NCBI RefSeq assembly: GCF_033118175.1
Contig: NC_083691.1
Location: forward strand, 57,192,001 to 57,256,000
DNA from: Dama dama
Taxonomy: Eukaryota > Chordata > Mammalia > Artiodactyla > Cervidae
Length of the DNA: 64,000 bases
Direction: 5' to 3'
Part shown: positions 42,253 through 54,080 of the stretch, piece after piece
How positions within the stretch are numbered: the first letter of the stretch is position 1
Layout: every line of letters starts with the position of its first letter
Program-made: the position numbers and the translations under genes
The notes under the pieces: model-generated
Seen by the model: only the letters and a program-made list of their open reading frames with translations
Told to the model about the DNA's origin: nothing
The model's database searches: none

Positions 42253-43473
42253 GTAACATATATTCTTGAATGTAGACACCCAGGCTCTTCATAGCTGTCC
42301 CCTGCCTCTGGCCATGGGAGGCATAATGGCTGTGGCTTTGAGACTTGGGTGGGAAGAATTTGCTTTATAACATGTTTGGAATTTCTAACTTCATGCCTTT
42401 GCCTTTTCCTTCTGAAAACAGTTACTGCTCACCTAGGAGCTTTGTTAGTTGGCATTTCACAACCCGTTTCAATTGGGGCAGGCATGGGAGTGTCAGGGGG
42501 CTTGCCTTGAAATAAACCCACCCTCTCTGCAAAGAGCTTGACTGCCACTTCTTTGATTCTGGCCTGTCTCTGGAGAAGAATGACTCAGTTCACCCACGCT
42601 CATTAGATTCCTGCCGTGGGCGAGGTGATGTGCCATGTGTTACAGGGAGTTCTTCTGCCAGATCACTTGATAATCTGGAAGAATTAGCCCCAGTGATAGA
42701 GCAAATGCAGAGGACCCTGTAGGAAACCGCCCACCAGTGAGGGCGCTGTTCCTCTGAGGGAGGATTACTTGCAGTGCCCACTAGGGGGCTCTGGTGCACC
42801 TGCTCAGACCTTTCGAGGCTATTTGAGACACTGAGATGTCCTTTGTGAGCAGATTTCTCCCATACTTTGGTCTCCACCTCAGTCAGCAGAAGCTACATCC
42901 TAGAGAAGTTCAGAGCTTCATTAGGAACTTAAAGTGAAGACAGTGTAAACAGAGAAGCTAGATGCTGAATTATTTAGCGCAGTGCCTCCAGGGTCATCCA
43001 TGTGGTTTGTTCTCTCCTTCTCTTTTTCTCTTCCTCTTTGGTCTGTTGTAATACATGGTGCTGGACCTGGGTCAAGGGGGGAGAGGAGGGCAAGTTAGTT
43101 TCCCTGTCTCTCTCTGTCAACCTGCCTGTGTCCCATGCACGTCCATTTATGTGGACACCTAGAGGGCAGCAGAACTGGCCCCTGGCTGCCCACAGCCTTG
43201 GGTGTTCCACTGCTGCACCTGGAGCAGAGAAGGGCCAAAGTCAGCGGGGTGCTTTCCCGCTTGTTCACACCAAGCCACCTCTCCCCTTTCCACTAATCTG
43301 GGGATGGGTGTAGGAATGGGTTAGTCACTCCCAGCATCCCAATAACCTGAAGAGAGGTGGCTCTTGAGATCAGACCTTTGACAGCTGCCCTGCATCTGTA
43401 CTCTTAAATCGTTGCAAGACTTTTCTGAACTCAGTTTGGCTTTCTCTTGAATCAGGTGGAAACTGTCACCTTA
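42253..43473 (+). other. RPIA: RPIA intron 8, 5' part
   Basis: Largely unassigned, with no recognised exon. A purine-rich stretch lies near 43073-43093. Confidence 0.5.
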
Positions 43474-43475
43474 TA

Positions 43476-43551
43476 TTGGGTTGGCCCAAAAGTTTGTTCA
43501 GATTTTTCCTTGAAATGTTATGGAAAAACTCTTAGGAACTTTTTGACTCAG
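43476..43551. mobile_element. Mariner-type MITE, decayed
   Basis: The left end TTGGGTTGGCCCAAAAGTTT follows TA (43474-43475). The right arm GGAACTTTTTGACTCAG is degraded, with TA at 43552-43553. Same family as 31795-31875 but the hairpin is imperfect. Confidence 0.7.
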
Positions 43552-43793
43552 TAGAATTTTTGAGAAGCCTGGGTCTTGAGTGGCCACTGGGCATGTCTTT
43601 GGGAGGCCCCTGTCGTGTAGGTGCAGTGCTGGTAGATGATTTTATTTATGTATGGGGGGCTGTCTGAAAATTTTTTTATCCTTTTGAATTTACATACTTA
43701 AATGTTAAGAATAAACAGTGAAAAGTCTCTGTCTTCCACCCCTCCACTTTCCCCTTGTCTGAAGACAGCCAGTGCTTCCAGAGTTGTGTGCCC

Positions 43794-43794
<1 letters not shown>

Positions 43795-43842
<48 letters not shown>
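43795..43842. repeat. (TG)24 microsatellite
   Basis: Uninterrupted TG dinucleotides over 48 bp in intron 8, likely polymorphic. Open frames reading through it are artefacts. Confidence 0.95.
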
Positions 43843-43845
<3 letters not shown>

Positions 43846-43899
43846 TTGAGTTGATCTTGCATAAATACAAGTCAACTCCCCCACCCCCATCTCTTTGTT

Positions 43900-45055
43900 T
43901 ACACAATTGACAGCATACTTGGCACATGTTTTGCTTCCTGTTTTTTCTCTGTCTTCCTATTTTCCTGTTTTTTCCCCACTTTGAAGGTTATTATATAATG
44001 GTTCACAAAAGAACTTCCTCATTCTTTTTTTTCCCCTTAATAATAATATGGCATTCCATCTTGTGACTCTCACGTGGTTTATTTAGGCAGATCCGCGTGA
44101 GCAGATTTTCGTTTCCAATCCTTTCTTAGAAGGGGATTACCAGTTGAAAGAATAAGTGTATCTGATTTTGCCAGATAGTGCGGAATTGCCTTCCACGGAT
44201 GGCGTTAGTTTACCTTCTGCTCAAAGTGCATGCCAGTGTGCTTCCCTACACACTGGGTCCGTCAGTACTTGAACAGTATTATCTCACTGGAGTATGTGTG
44301 TATATTAACTATTTTCAGTAAAGGTTGCTAACAGTTGTAATTAATTTACACTGTTGAATAGTAGACCATCATTTTTGTGTGTGGAAAAACGTCTGTATCC
44401 ATTCCACTCTTATGGGCATTTGGGTGTTTCTAGTTTTTAGCTGTTGGGCACATTCTCTTACATATCTTGTGAGGATCATATATATATACCTGATATATAC
44501 TGAGGAGTAGAGTTGCTGGATCATCAGGTATGAATATGTTCAGCTTTAGAAGATACACTGAGAAACATTTTCCAACATGATTTTTTGCCAATTTACTTCT
44601 ATAGTCAATGTGTGGGAGTGTCTTTACGTTCCAATCAAATTTTATTATACTCATCCTATTGAGTGTGTAGTGGTGTCTTGATTTGCATTCTCTCTCTTTT
44701 TTTAAATGTACCCTTTATTTTATTCTTTTTATTTATTTTTTCCAATTTTTTTGCCATACCTTGCAGCGTGTGGGACCTTAGTTCCTTGACTAGGGACAGA
44801 ACCCATGTCCCCTGCATTGGCAGAGCAGAGTCTTAACCATTGGGCTGCTGGGGAAGTCCCTGCATTCTCTATTGACTAGTTTGAGCACCGTTTTCTATGT
44901 TTATTGGCCGTTTTGAAGAACCTCTTTTGTGAAGTATCTCTTAAGTCTTTTGCCCATTTTTCCACTAGATTGTCTGTTGTCTTACTGATCTGGAGAGTTT
45001 ATTCATTTTGACATAGTATATGCATTGCAAGTATCTTTCAGCCCTTTGTGGGAAA
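43900..45055 (-). mobile_element. L1 fragment, antisense, split by a SINE
   Basis: 'tagagttgctggatcatc', 'gagtgtgtagtggtgtcttg', 'cttttgcccatttttcc' are typical of the reverse complement of an L1 3' end. The L1 continues on both sides of 44694-44860. Confidence 0.65.
44694..44860 (-). mobile_element. tRNA-derived SINE, antisense, with perfect TSD
   Basis: Ends 'ctgctggggaagtccc'. A perfect 10-bp duplication TGCATTCTCT lies at 44684-44693 and 44861-44870. Confidence 0.85.
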
Positions 45056-45390
45056 AGCTTCTAAGGCTGATGGTGTGATTGAGGATCACTGGGAATGGGA
45101 GCACTTAGAGTCATGGTGGAGGGCCTCTCTAAGAAGATGACTGGTCCAGATAAAGGCAACCGCGTGAGGAAAAGCCCTGAGGCAGGAAAAATCTTGCACA
45201 TTTGAGTACAGAGAGAAATCTAGGATCCCAGAGGGGGAGAGATTGCAAGAGGAAATAAAAATAACCAGAATGTGTTTTCATCACCATGCAGGAGGGAAGT
45301 CTTAAGATGTATCATTTGTCTGGTGCTGTTGACGGTGGTCACTTCTATGGACCCAGTGATCCTGGTTTTCTTACTGCCTCGGGAGGCTGA

Positions 45391-45519
<129 letters not shown>

Positions 45520-45751
45520 ACGGGTCCTGCAGGAGCGGAGTGTGTTCCTCTCGTGTCCCCAGCCCACCGCCAAGGTGGCTGCGCCTCTCTGAGCCTTTGC
45601 CTTAATGTATCTGCCAGGGGGACAGCTTGGCAGGGTGAGGGGTTGAGGGTTAAATCTAGTCTTCTGAAGTATTGTTATTAAATGTCTTTTTAAAAAGAGA
45701 GATATAAACATATATATATTTTTACTATTAAAAATGCTCAGTTTTTTTTTA

Positions 45752-45757
45752 AATAAA
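45752..45757 (+). terminator. RPIA: Proximal poly(A) signal
   Basis: AATAAA, 233 nt after the stop. A genomic A23 run begins 38 nt downstream, so oligo(dT)-primed cDNAs ending here could be internal priming artefacts. Confidence 0.5.
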
Positions 45758-46347
45758 GTGGAACTTGATTTCATGTTTTATATGAAACATTTACCAAAAA
45801 AAAAAAAAAAAAAAAAAAGGACTGTCTTTTAAACTTTTAACTTGAGCCTGCTGGTTAAGCTTCTGAATATTGGGTTTGCTGAGGAATATAAGTCAAACTT
45901 TTCTTCAGACTGGTGAAATGAAGGGCACAGCCAGCAGCGATTCCCTGATGCCTTACTGGAAACATGGAGTTTGTTTACTTTTCTACCACACTGTTTTGTT
46001 TTTTAGTTTTTGTTGCAATTACGCACAATACGTAGTTCTGTGTTCTAAGAGGTGAACTATAAAAATATAAAAGTCTGGCAAGTATAGGGTGTGGTGTGTG
46101 ATGACTCAGAATCTGTAAACTACCAGAGGGAGGATGTGGGAGTTCTTCAGCTGAGGTCATGGGTTCATTCAGACCATTTGTGTTGAAACCATTGAATAGA
46201 AATACTTGCCAGAACTGCCAAAGCACTGCTGTGAAGCACCTTTCAATGACTGTCCTTTTGTTGTGAATATTTTTTTCGTTCCTTTATTGTTCCTTTGCAT
46301 GGTTTGGCATCAGAAGTTGTTACCTCTTTATATTGTTTGAAGGTTGA

Positions 46348-46353
46348 AATAAA
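46348..46353 (+). terminator. RPIA: Distal poly(A) signal
   Basis: AATAAA followed within about 25 nt by T/G-rich sequence ('tttggctctttgtctttg'), the usual layout of a strong polyadenylation site. Favoured as the main gene end. Confidence 0.65.
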
Positions 46354-46370
46354 ACAGTATGGTGCCATTT

Positions 46371-47689
46371 TGGCTCTTTGTCTTTGTTACAGAATTTGTG
46401 TCAGTTTTACAGTAAAATAGGAATCGGTTTTGCTCACTTAATTTACATTGGATCTTTGATCAAGGGTGGAATTCACTCAAATCTTGAGCCAAAGAGTAGA
46501 TAAATATTTCCTTTATTTCTGAGAGAGCTTGATAGCAGCTTTATTTCATAGAACTTTTGTCAAACAAGACATCGATTTTCTTATGGAGACTAACACAGCT
46601 GAACAAAAGTCACAGATTATCCCCAAGTTTTATGCTAGTCAGACCCCCAGTCATGGAAGCTGACAAGCAGTAAAATGGGTCACCTGACTTTCCTGTATTC
46701 TCCCAGTGTGTAATCTTCACAGTGTGCCCAGTGAGCAGTGAACCATCCAGAAAGCTTCACAGATGGCAATAGAAAGGCCGTGATCAACTCAGTGATGATT
46801 CTAGATGGGACTCATGAATCCATCCTGCTGTAAAGGTGTTTGTGTTGAGAGCCCTAATCCCCCAGTGCTGACTTCGCACAATCCTCAGACGGTCATGTCA
46901 CTTGCCTTGCCCTCTGTTTTGAAGCTTGGATTATAGCTACCAAACCTAGAGGCGTCAGAATTCCTGCTAAATCAAGTTTCAGGATCAAAGTCAGTCAATC
47001 AGGACTGAGCATTGAAGAGACTTTCTTTTCCTTGCTGAATTCCTGCTCTTCTTTTTCGCTCTCAAGGTGCTCTTTAAAAATAGTTGGCTCACACATTGTT
47101 GGGAAACCTGCTGTTAGGAGTGCTTTATTTTTCTCCAAGACTATTTTGGTCTGGATGGTACATAGTTTTTACACAAACTGGGCACTAGGTCTTAGCTGAG
47201 AAAACTTGATAAAACTGCTTCTTGATATGATCCTTGAAAGCTCTTAGGTTAAATTCAGGGATAAATATAAGCAACAAAGTTAAAGTACGTTTCTGAAAAA
47301 CACCTGCATGTTCCACAGCACAAGTAAATGCTCGGTTTCATAGGCCTTCACACCTGTGAGCCAAGCAGTTCCCTTAAGTGTGAATGTGAGGTTTTCCTTC
47401 TTTAAACACCTGCTGTGCTTCAGGTACACATACAGCAGTTTGTTCTAGAAGTAAATGTTGATTAAAGTTTCTTCAATAAAGTCATTAGTAAATATGGTCT
47501 TGTTGGATGGATCCCATTTGCAGGCTTGTGGTCAGTCCCAGGGGCACAGGACAAGCTGCAAACCTGGTGTTTAGGAAAGGTTTATATCCAAATTAAGCTG
47601 CTGCATATCTGGGAGGCATCAAAGGGGAGGAAAAAAATCACTTGAATTTGAATCTATTCAATTTTGATTTCAGCTGAGAAGTTTTTTTA
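46371..47689. other. Intergenic, downstream of RPIA
   Basis: Mostly unique-looking sequence with no recognised repeat or gene. Confidence 0.5.
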
Positions 47690-47912
47690 AGTTTTATTAA
47701 TTTTTGGTTGTCTTGGGTCTTCATTGCTGTGTGGGCTTCTCATTGCGCTGGCTTCTCTGTAGCGGAACTTGGACTGTGGAGCACAGGCTCAGTAGTTGTG
47801 ACAGAGCTGAATTGCTCTGCGGCGTGTGGGATCTTCCCTGACCAGGGATCGAACCTCTGTCTCTGCATTGGCAGGCCGACTCTTTTACCACCGAGCCACC
47901 AGGGAGGCCCCA
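47690..47912 (-). mobile_element. CHR-type SINE, antisense
   Basis: 'aatttttggttgtcttgggtc' to 'gagccaccagggaggcccc'; internal deletion relative to full length. Confidence 0.82.
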
Positions 47913-48756
47913 GCGCTCGAGTTTTGATATTTTTCAATCATCAAGCCTTTGCCGAGTCCCCGTCATGTGCCAGTTCTTAGTGGGGACTAGTAGAGGGTAG
48001 AGAGCAGAGAACAGTAAGACACCTCCTGGGCTCCAGATGTTTCCAGCCTTTTGGGTGAGACGGAGTGACAGAGGAGTTGTCAGTTCAGTAGGGAAGAGGG
48101 GCTGTGAGGTGGGAAACGTTACCAAGTGACTGGTGACCGAGCCCTACCCATCACCACTTAACTGTGTGCAGGTTGTGTACCGGGCCTTTAGTCTGTTATC
48201 TCACAGGAGTTTGATGGTGTCTATTGTGGAGCCTGTGGGAAACAGGCTCAGTTTAAGTAACTTTTTCAGGTCAGACACTGAAAAACAGGACAGACTTTTC
48301 TGGCTCATCATTCCAGCTGGTTGTAGGACTCTGAAGAGTTTGCATTCTTTAATGCTGTGTCCATCATTTGTAACTTGAATCGCAAGTAATTTGTAATTTT
48401 TAAAGTACTGAAGTTAGTGAACGGGTTTATTGTATATGTGTGTAGGCTCATGGGTAATCCTATAATATTAATAAATTTCTCTTTTCTAATGAGCTTTCTT
48501 TTAGTGGGAGAAAGGAACAGAACATTGCACAATCTAGGACTGGCCGTGGGAAGGCCCTCTGCAGGAGTCAGCCTTTAGCTGCCACCGATTTTCTCCCCTG
48601 CTGTGCCTATTTCCTGTCTCTGCTTTCCAGGATACAGGCACAGTGGCAACCATTGGCATTGCTAGCCTGGGAAGGATGTTCATGGCTAAGGGTTGTTAGT
48701 TGCCTGTAGTCAAAGACCCTTCAGAACACATAACTGAACAAAGTTGATTTTATTTG

Positions 48757-49088
48757 TTTTTTTTATTTTTTATTTATTTTTCTTTTTGATGGTGCTGAGT
48801 CTTTGTTGCTGTTCAGGCTTTTCTCAAGTTGTGATGAACGGGAACTGCTCTCCAGTTGCAGTCCTCAGGCTTCTCATTGCGGTGACTTCTCTTGATGTGG
48901 AGCACCAGCTCTGGGGCAAGAGGGCTTCAGTAGTCGTGGCTTCTGGGCTCTAAAGCACAGGCTCAGAAGTTGTGGTACACAGGCTTAGTTGCTTTGCAGC
49001 ATGTGGAATCTTCCCGGACCAGTGATCAAACCTGTGTCTCCTGCATTGGCCTGCAGATTCTTTACCACTGAGCCGCCAGGCAAACCCC
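48757..49088 (-). mobile_element. CHR-type SINE, antisense
   Basis: Nearly full length ('ttgatggtgctgagtctttg' to 'gagccgccaggcaaacccc'). Confidence 0.85.
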
Positions 49089-49436
49089 AAACTTGGTTTG
49101 ACTGATTCATTGAATGAAGGAAGTCACATGCCATGGGGAGTCTCAGCCCAAGGTCTTTAGGACTTTAGAGGACTTAAGTGTCTATCTGGGACTTTGGGGA
49201 TGGCTTTGTTCTGGATTGGATGTCATCAAGAAGCAGGAGAATTCTGTGACCCAGCATCCTAATTTTCACTGAGAAAGTAAGGCTGTAAAGCTGGGATTGT
49301 AAAGAAGCAGCAGTCACTCAACAGCCAGGGAAGGGAGGTGTCTGGTCCTATTTGTGGTTTGGATGACGTTCATGTTTTGTCTGTTTTATGGAGACAAAAT
49401 GATCATAGAGTCATCTGGTGTTTGTATCACCATCAC

Positions 49437-50200
49437 ACAGCAGCCATGAAATTAAGACGCTTCTTGGAACGGAAGCTGTGACAAACCTTGACAGCATATT
49501 AAAAAGCAGAGACCCAGACATCACTTTGTCTACAAAGATTCATATAGTCAAGGTTAGGGTTGCATGTGTGTGCTCAGTTGTGTCCGACTCTTTGTGACCC
49601 TATGGACAAGCTCACCAGGCTCCTCTGTCCATGGGATTTCCCAGGTAAGAATACTGAACTGGGTTGCCATTTTCTTCTCTAGGGAATCTTCCTGACCCAG
49701 AGATCAAACCTGAGTCGTCTGCATTTCCTGCATTGCAAGTGGATTCTTTACCTCTTGAGCCATTGGTTTTTCTAGTAGTCATGTACTGGACCAGATGTGA
49801 GAACTGGACCATAAAGAAGGCTGAGTACAGAAGAATTGATGCTTTCAAATTGTTCCAGAGAAGACTCTTAAGAGTCCCTTGGACTGCAAGGAGATCAAGC
49901 CAGTCACTCCTGAAGTTAATGAACCCTGAATATTCATTGGAAAGACTGATGCTGAAGGTGAAGCTCCAATACTTTGGCCACCTGATGTGAAGAGTCAACT
50001 CATTGGACAAGACCCTGATTCTGGGAAAGACTGAGGGCAAGAGGAGAAGGGGGCAACAGAGGATGAAATGGTTGGATGGCATTATTGACTCGACCTGAGT
50101 ATGAGTAAATTCTGGAAAATAGTGAAGGACAGGGAAGCCTGGCATGCTGCAATTCTATGGGGTCACGAAGAGTTGGATACAGCTTAGCAACTGAACAAAA
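49437..50200 (+). mobile_element. BovB LINE, 3' part, interrupted by a Bov-tA
   Basis: Sense BovB from 'gcagccatgaaattaagac' to 'ggatacagcttagcaactg'. It is split at about 49561-49768 by an antisense Bov-tA; BovB resumes with 'ttctagtagtcatgtactgg'. Confidence 0.9.
49563..49765 (-). mobile_element. Bov-tA SINE, antisense, inside BovB
   Basis: 'gtgtgctcagttgtgtccgac' to 'acctcttgagccattgg'. A SINE inserted into the LINE type that mobilises it. Confidence 0.87.
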
Positions 50201-50857
50201 ATAACACAGAGTGCCCCTGTCTGGTGATGGTCTGTGAGATTGTTTATTATCCACAGGAGAGCACAGTAGTCTCGCCGTGGGTGCCAGGCTAGCTTGTAGC
50301 AACACCAAAGTTGGGCTATGGAGCCAGGCCAGTTTCTGGCTGTCATTTCTTTCTCAGAATCTCTGACCCCAGGAACTGGAGGCCTGAGTGTTCTATGATC
50401 TACTCTTTCCTTTCCTTTGATTAACAGGCACTGAGCGCTTTCTGTATGCTGGGCACCGGGGTGGCAGAGTCAGGCCACAGATAGCCTATGCTGTGACTCC
50501 GGCCTTCAAAGGTTTCACTGGTTCCATGTAGTTGGCTTATTTCCTGTCTCACCTAGCAGCTGATGCAGCCAGATTTAGAACTGCATCAATCTTCACTCTC
50601 CACTAATCCAGTAATCAGATGATGTTTTTGAGAGAGGTTTAGTGCCTTTGCTTTTTTAGTAACCAGGTTTTTAGCGCAGGACAGCAAAACACCCCAATAT
50701 AGTCTTGCATTCAACTGTGCCCTAGTGGACCTCTGCGGATAAACATCTGTAACGAAGCTCTGAGAAGGAAGGAAATGTGATGATTAATATGGGTCTTGGG
50801 GTGGGGTGGAACCCAAAGGGGAAGGGAAAGTTCACCCTAGTGTTCTGTGCACCATGC

Positions 50858-51075
50858 AGGTTATGCTAGTAGTAAAGAACCCACCTACCAATGTAGGAGA
50901 CCTAAGAGACACGGGTTCGATCCCTGGTTCGGGAGGATCCCCTGGAGGAGAGCATGGCAACCCACTCCAGTGTTCTTGCCTGGAAAATCCTATGGATAGA
51001 GAAGCCTGGCGGGCTACAGTCTCTGGGGTTGCACAGAGTCAGACACAACTGAATCGACTAAGCATGCACGCACAT
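50858..51075 (+). mobile_element. Bov-tA SINE
   Basis: Sense copy with a degraded head ('ggttatgctagtagtaaag') and a good body and tail ('cacaactgaatcgactaagc'). Confidence 0.87.
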
Positions 51076-51708
51076 TAGGCAGACTACTGATGAATAAAAT
51101 AAACTGTGTTGGAACTCCATTCACTGAGAACATCTCTGCTTTAGCAGCAAGGTGGAAGAAGCAGTTTCTCCTGGGAAACGAAGCCCTGGCTACCTGCACC
51201 TCTGTTCGCCTCAGCATACTGGCCATGACACCCCCCAAATGTCTTCCTGATTACATAACTACACTGGAGGGAGTTCCCAGGTTCAAGGGTATTCCAACCT
51301 GAGTTGCAGGTAGAGTTGCACTCATCCTCATTTTATTTCAGAAGCTGTTCTTGGTGGAGTGTTGGGCCAATCTCCAGTCCCTGATGGTTTCAGTTCAGAT
51401 CTGATCTGAGTTTAGCTCCACTTGGCCTCTGTTCCCGGGTCAGTGGTGTGCCTCGGGTTTCTTGGTGAACTTGTGAGAGGCAGCCACAAGGTGAGAGCCC
51501 ACGGGGAGCTGGCACCCAGGGCTGCATAGCACCGCCCAATGGAACTGTGAGCCACATACCTAATTCAAGCATTCTAGAGGCTGCGCTGAAAAGGTTAAAA
51601 GATAAAATACCGAACAAATTAATTTCAATAATTAACCCAACGGATCTAAATTATTACTATTCTGACTATATTCAAGCAATAGTTTACATTTTTGGGGTAC
51701 TAAGGCTT

Positions 51709-51926
51709 CATGTGTGTGCTAAGTTGCTTTATTTATGTCTGACTCTTTGTGACCCCATGGACTGTAAACCACCAGGCTCCTCTGGTCCTTAGGATTCTCT
51801 AGGCAAGGATACTGGAATGGGTTGCCATGCCCTTGTCCAAGCGATCTTTCTAACCCAGGGATCGCACCTGCATCTCCTGTGTTGGCAGGTGGGTTCTTTA
51901 CCGCTAGCACCGACTGGGAAGCCCTA
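51709..51926 (-). mobile_element. Bov-tA SINE, antisense
   Basis: Antisense copy ending 'accgactgggaagccctaag'. The end motif GAAGCCCTAAGT recurs about 28 bp downstream after a T9G10 run, a small local duplication. Confidence 0.87.
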
Positions 51927-52100
51927 AGTTTTTTTTTGGGGGGGGGAAGCCCTAAGTCTTTATAATACAGTGTGTATTGTATTTCAGTACGTCTTGCTTT
52001 GGACTAGGCATCTTCCAAGTACTCATTCGTCAGTGACCCAGGATTGGGGAACACAGTTCTAGAATTGAAGGGGAACTCTGGTGTTGTCCTTGTTCTGGCT

Positions 52101-52262
52101 TTTAAAATAATATTTATTTATGGCTGTGTCGGATCTTAGTTGCCACGTGCAGGCTTAGTTGCCCTGCAGCATGTGGGATCTTAGTTCCCAGACCAGGGAT
52201 CCAACCCATGTCCCTTGCTTTGGAAGGTGGATTCTTAACCAGGGGACCACCAGGGACATCCC
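52101..52262 (-). mobile_element. Short CHR-like SINE, antisense
   Basis: 'tatttatggctgtgtcgg' to 'gaccaccagggacatccc'. Confidence 0.78.
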
Positions 52263-52514
52263 TGTTCTGCTTTTTAAAGCCCCTTTGATTTCCTGGAGCC
52301 AGCCTGGCTTCTACTGTGGCCCTAGATGTTTCTTAACACCCACAGAGCATGGAATCAAATAGGCGGCTTCCGAGGGGGTTCTCTTTAGTTGCCCTAATTT
52401 GAACTGAGAGCGTCTGTGTCTCAAGCAGATGGTCTCTCTGACCTTATAAGTGGCCTTAACTCTAGGAAAGAGAACCATTCTTTCAGCTTCTAAGTTAAAT
52501 GATTATTTTAGCTG

Positions 52515-52716
52515 AAAGTGTTAGTCACTCAGTCGTGTCTGACTCTCTGAGATCCCATGGACTTAACCCACCAGGCTTCTCTGTCCATGGGATTCTCCAG
52601 GCAAGAATACTGGAGTGGGTTGTCATTCCCTTCTGCAGGGGATCTTCCCAACGCAGGGATTGAAACTGGGTCTCCTGCATTGCAGGCAGATTCTTTTCTG
52701 AGCCACCAGGGAAGCC
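52515..52716 (-). mobile_element. Bov-tA SINE, antisense, with TSD
   Basis: Antisense Bov-tA. Flanks TATTTTAGCTGA (about 52503) and TATTTTAGTTGA (about 52717) form a duplication with one mismatch. Confidence 0.87.
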
Positions 52717-52834
52717 CTATTTTAGTTGAGGTACACTATTTTTTCTGAGAGAGGTAAGTATGATTAGTAACCTTGGTTTGGAATTCCATTCTTCTGGTTG
52801 CTAACTTTTAAACAAGTTTATTTCACCCATAAGC

Positions 52835-52955
52835 CTTGATTTCCTCAGTGTAAAATGGCTGCAAAAATGTTAGCATTTCAGGTAATTTTGAGGATTAAAT
52901 GAACTAATTCATGCCAAGTGCTTAGAGCAGTTATTGGCACATAAAATGCTAATCA
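52835..52955 (+). repeat. MIR-like sequence, sense
   Basis: 'gatttcctcagtgtaaaatgg', 'gaggattaaatgaactaattc', 'aagtgcttagagcagttattgg' in MIR order. Confidence 0.7.
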
Positions 52956-53618
52956 ATCTTATATTTTTATTTGACTGCTGTGGACTTCTAGAAAATAGAA
53001 GTTCCTTGGGTCTCAAAAAATGAAGAACTGTTGGGATGTGCAAAAAACCTTGCTGAAAATAATTTTGGGGGGGGGCATTGGATGGGGAAACCATGAACTG
53101 AGTCATAGGTAAATGGGAGTTCCCTGCTGTCTGCTTTTGTATGATATTTTCTGTAATAAAAAAATTTTTTTAATGACTTGCTAACTTTTATTCTGGAATT
53201 TCCTGAAAGAAAAAAAAATTGTTACAGTAATTTTAGATACCCCTTTGAAGTGCCATGTAGGATTATTGAGATGTGTGAGTATATGTGTGTATTCTGCCTG
53301 GGAAAGGCAGGGAAAGCCTTGTAGTGTAGGTGGTCATTTAGCTGTAACTTTAAAAAAATTATTTTTAATTAAAAAATTTATTCTTTTTTAATAAAAAGAA
53401 TCAATATTGATCCATTTTACAAGAATGAATGAAAATTGAAAACATAATGCTAAATAAAAGACACAAGTTATCATATATTGTATGACTGCATTTATGTAAA
53501 ATTCCAGATGAGGCAAATTTATAGAGACAAAAAGTGAATTCATGGTTGCCTAGGACTTGGGGTTGGGGGTGGGAGGCATTGGGGGGGAAATAGGGAGTGA
53601 CTGCTAACAGACACGGAG

Positions 53619-53884
53619 AAGGCAATGGCACCCCACTCCAGTACTCTTGCCTGGAAAATCCCATGGACGGAGAAGCCTGGTAGACTGCAGTCCATGGGTT
53701 CTCGAAGAGTCGGACACGACTGAGCGACTTCACTTTCACTTTTCTCTTTCCTGCATTGGAGAAGGAAATGGCAACCCACTCCAGTGTTCTTGCCTGGAGA
53801 ATCCCAGGGACGGGGGAGCCTGGTGGGCTGCCGTCTATGGGGTCGCACAGAGTCAGACATGACTGAAGCGACTTAGCAGTGGCA
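53619..53884 (+). mobile_element. Bov-A2 dimeric SINE with perfect 16-bp TSD
   Basis: Two Bov-A monomers joined by the 'cttcactttcacttttctc' linker. A perfect duplication GCTAACAGACACGGAG lies at 53603-53618 and 53885-53900. The perfect TSD points to a fairly recent insertion. Confidence 0.93.
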
Positions 53885-53929
53885 GCTAACAGACACGGAG
53901 TTTCTCTTTGGGAAAAGTTTCTCAATATT

Positions 53930-54080
53930 TATTTTTTCTTATTCATACTATTGTATGAATATGCCACATTTTATTTATTCTTCAGTTGATGGACATTTGG
54001 GTTTTTCCCACTTTTTATGGCGAATGCTGCTCTTGATGCACAAGTCTCTGTGTGGATGTATGTGGTTTCATTATCTCCTT
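53930..54080 (-). mobile_element. L1 fragment, antisense
   Basis: 'tattcttcagttgatggacatttggg' pattern typical of the reverse complement of an L1 3' end. Confidence 0.6.

Larger units (their letters stand above)
45520..46370 (+). other. RPIA: RPIA 3' UTR
   Basis: Untranslated tail up to the likely distal cleavage site. It contains an internal AATAAA at 45752-45757 and an A23 run at 45796-45818. With the distal site, the mRNA would be roughly 1.8 kb. Confidence 0.7.

Noticed and set aside
43676..43927. Minus-strand ORF with a Thr-His repeat
   Set aside because: Produced entirely by the (TG)24 microsatellite read in frame.
45796..45818. A23 run as evidence of a retrocopy of RPIA
   Set aside because: The exons are separated by full introns with splice sites, so this is the parent gene. 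The A-run is merely within or next to its 3' UTR.
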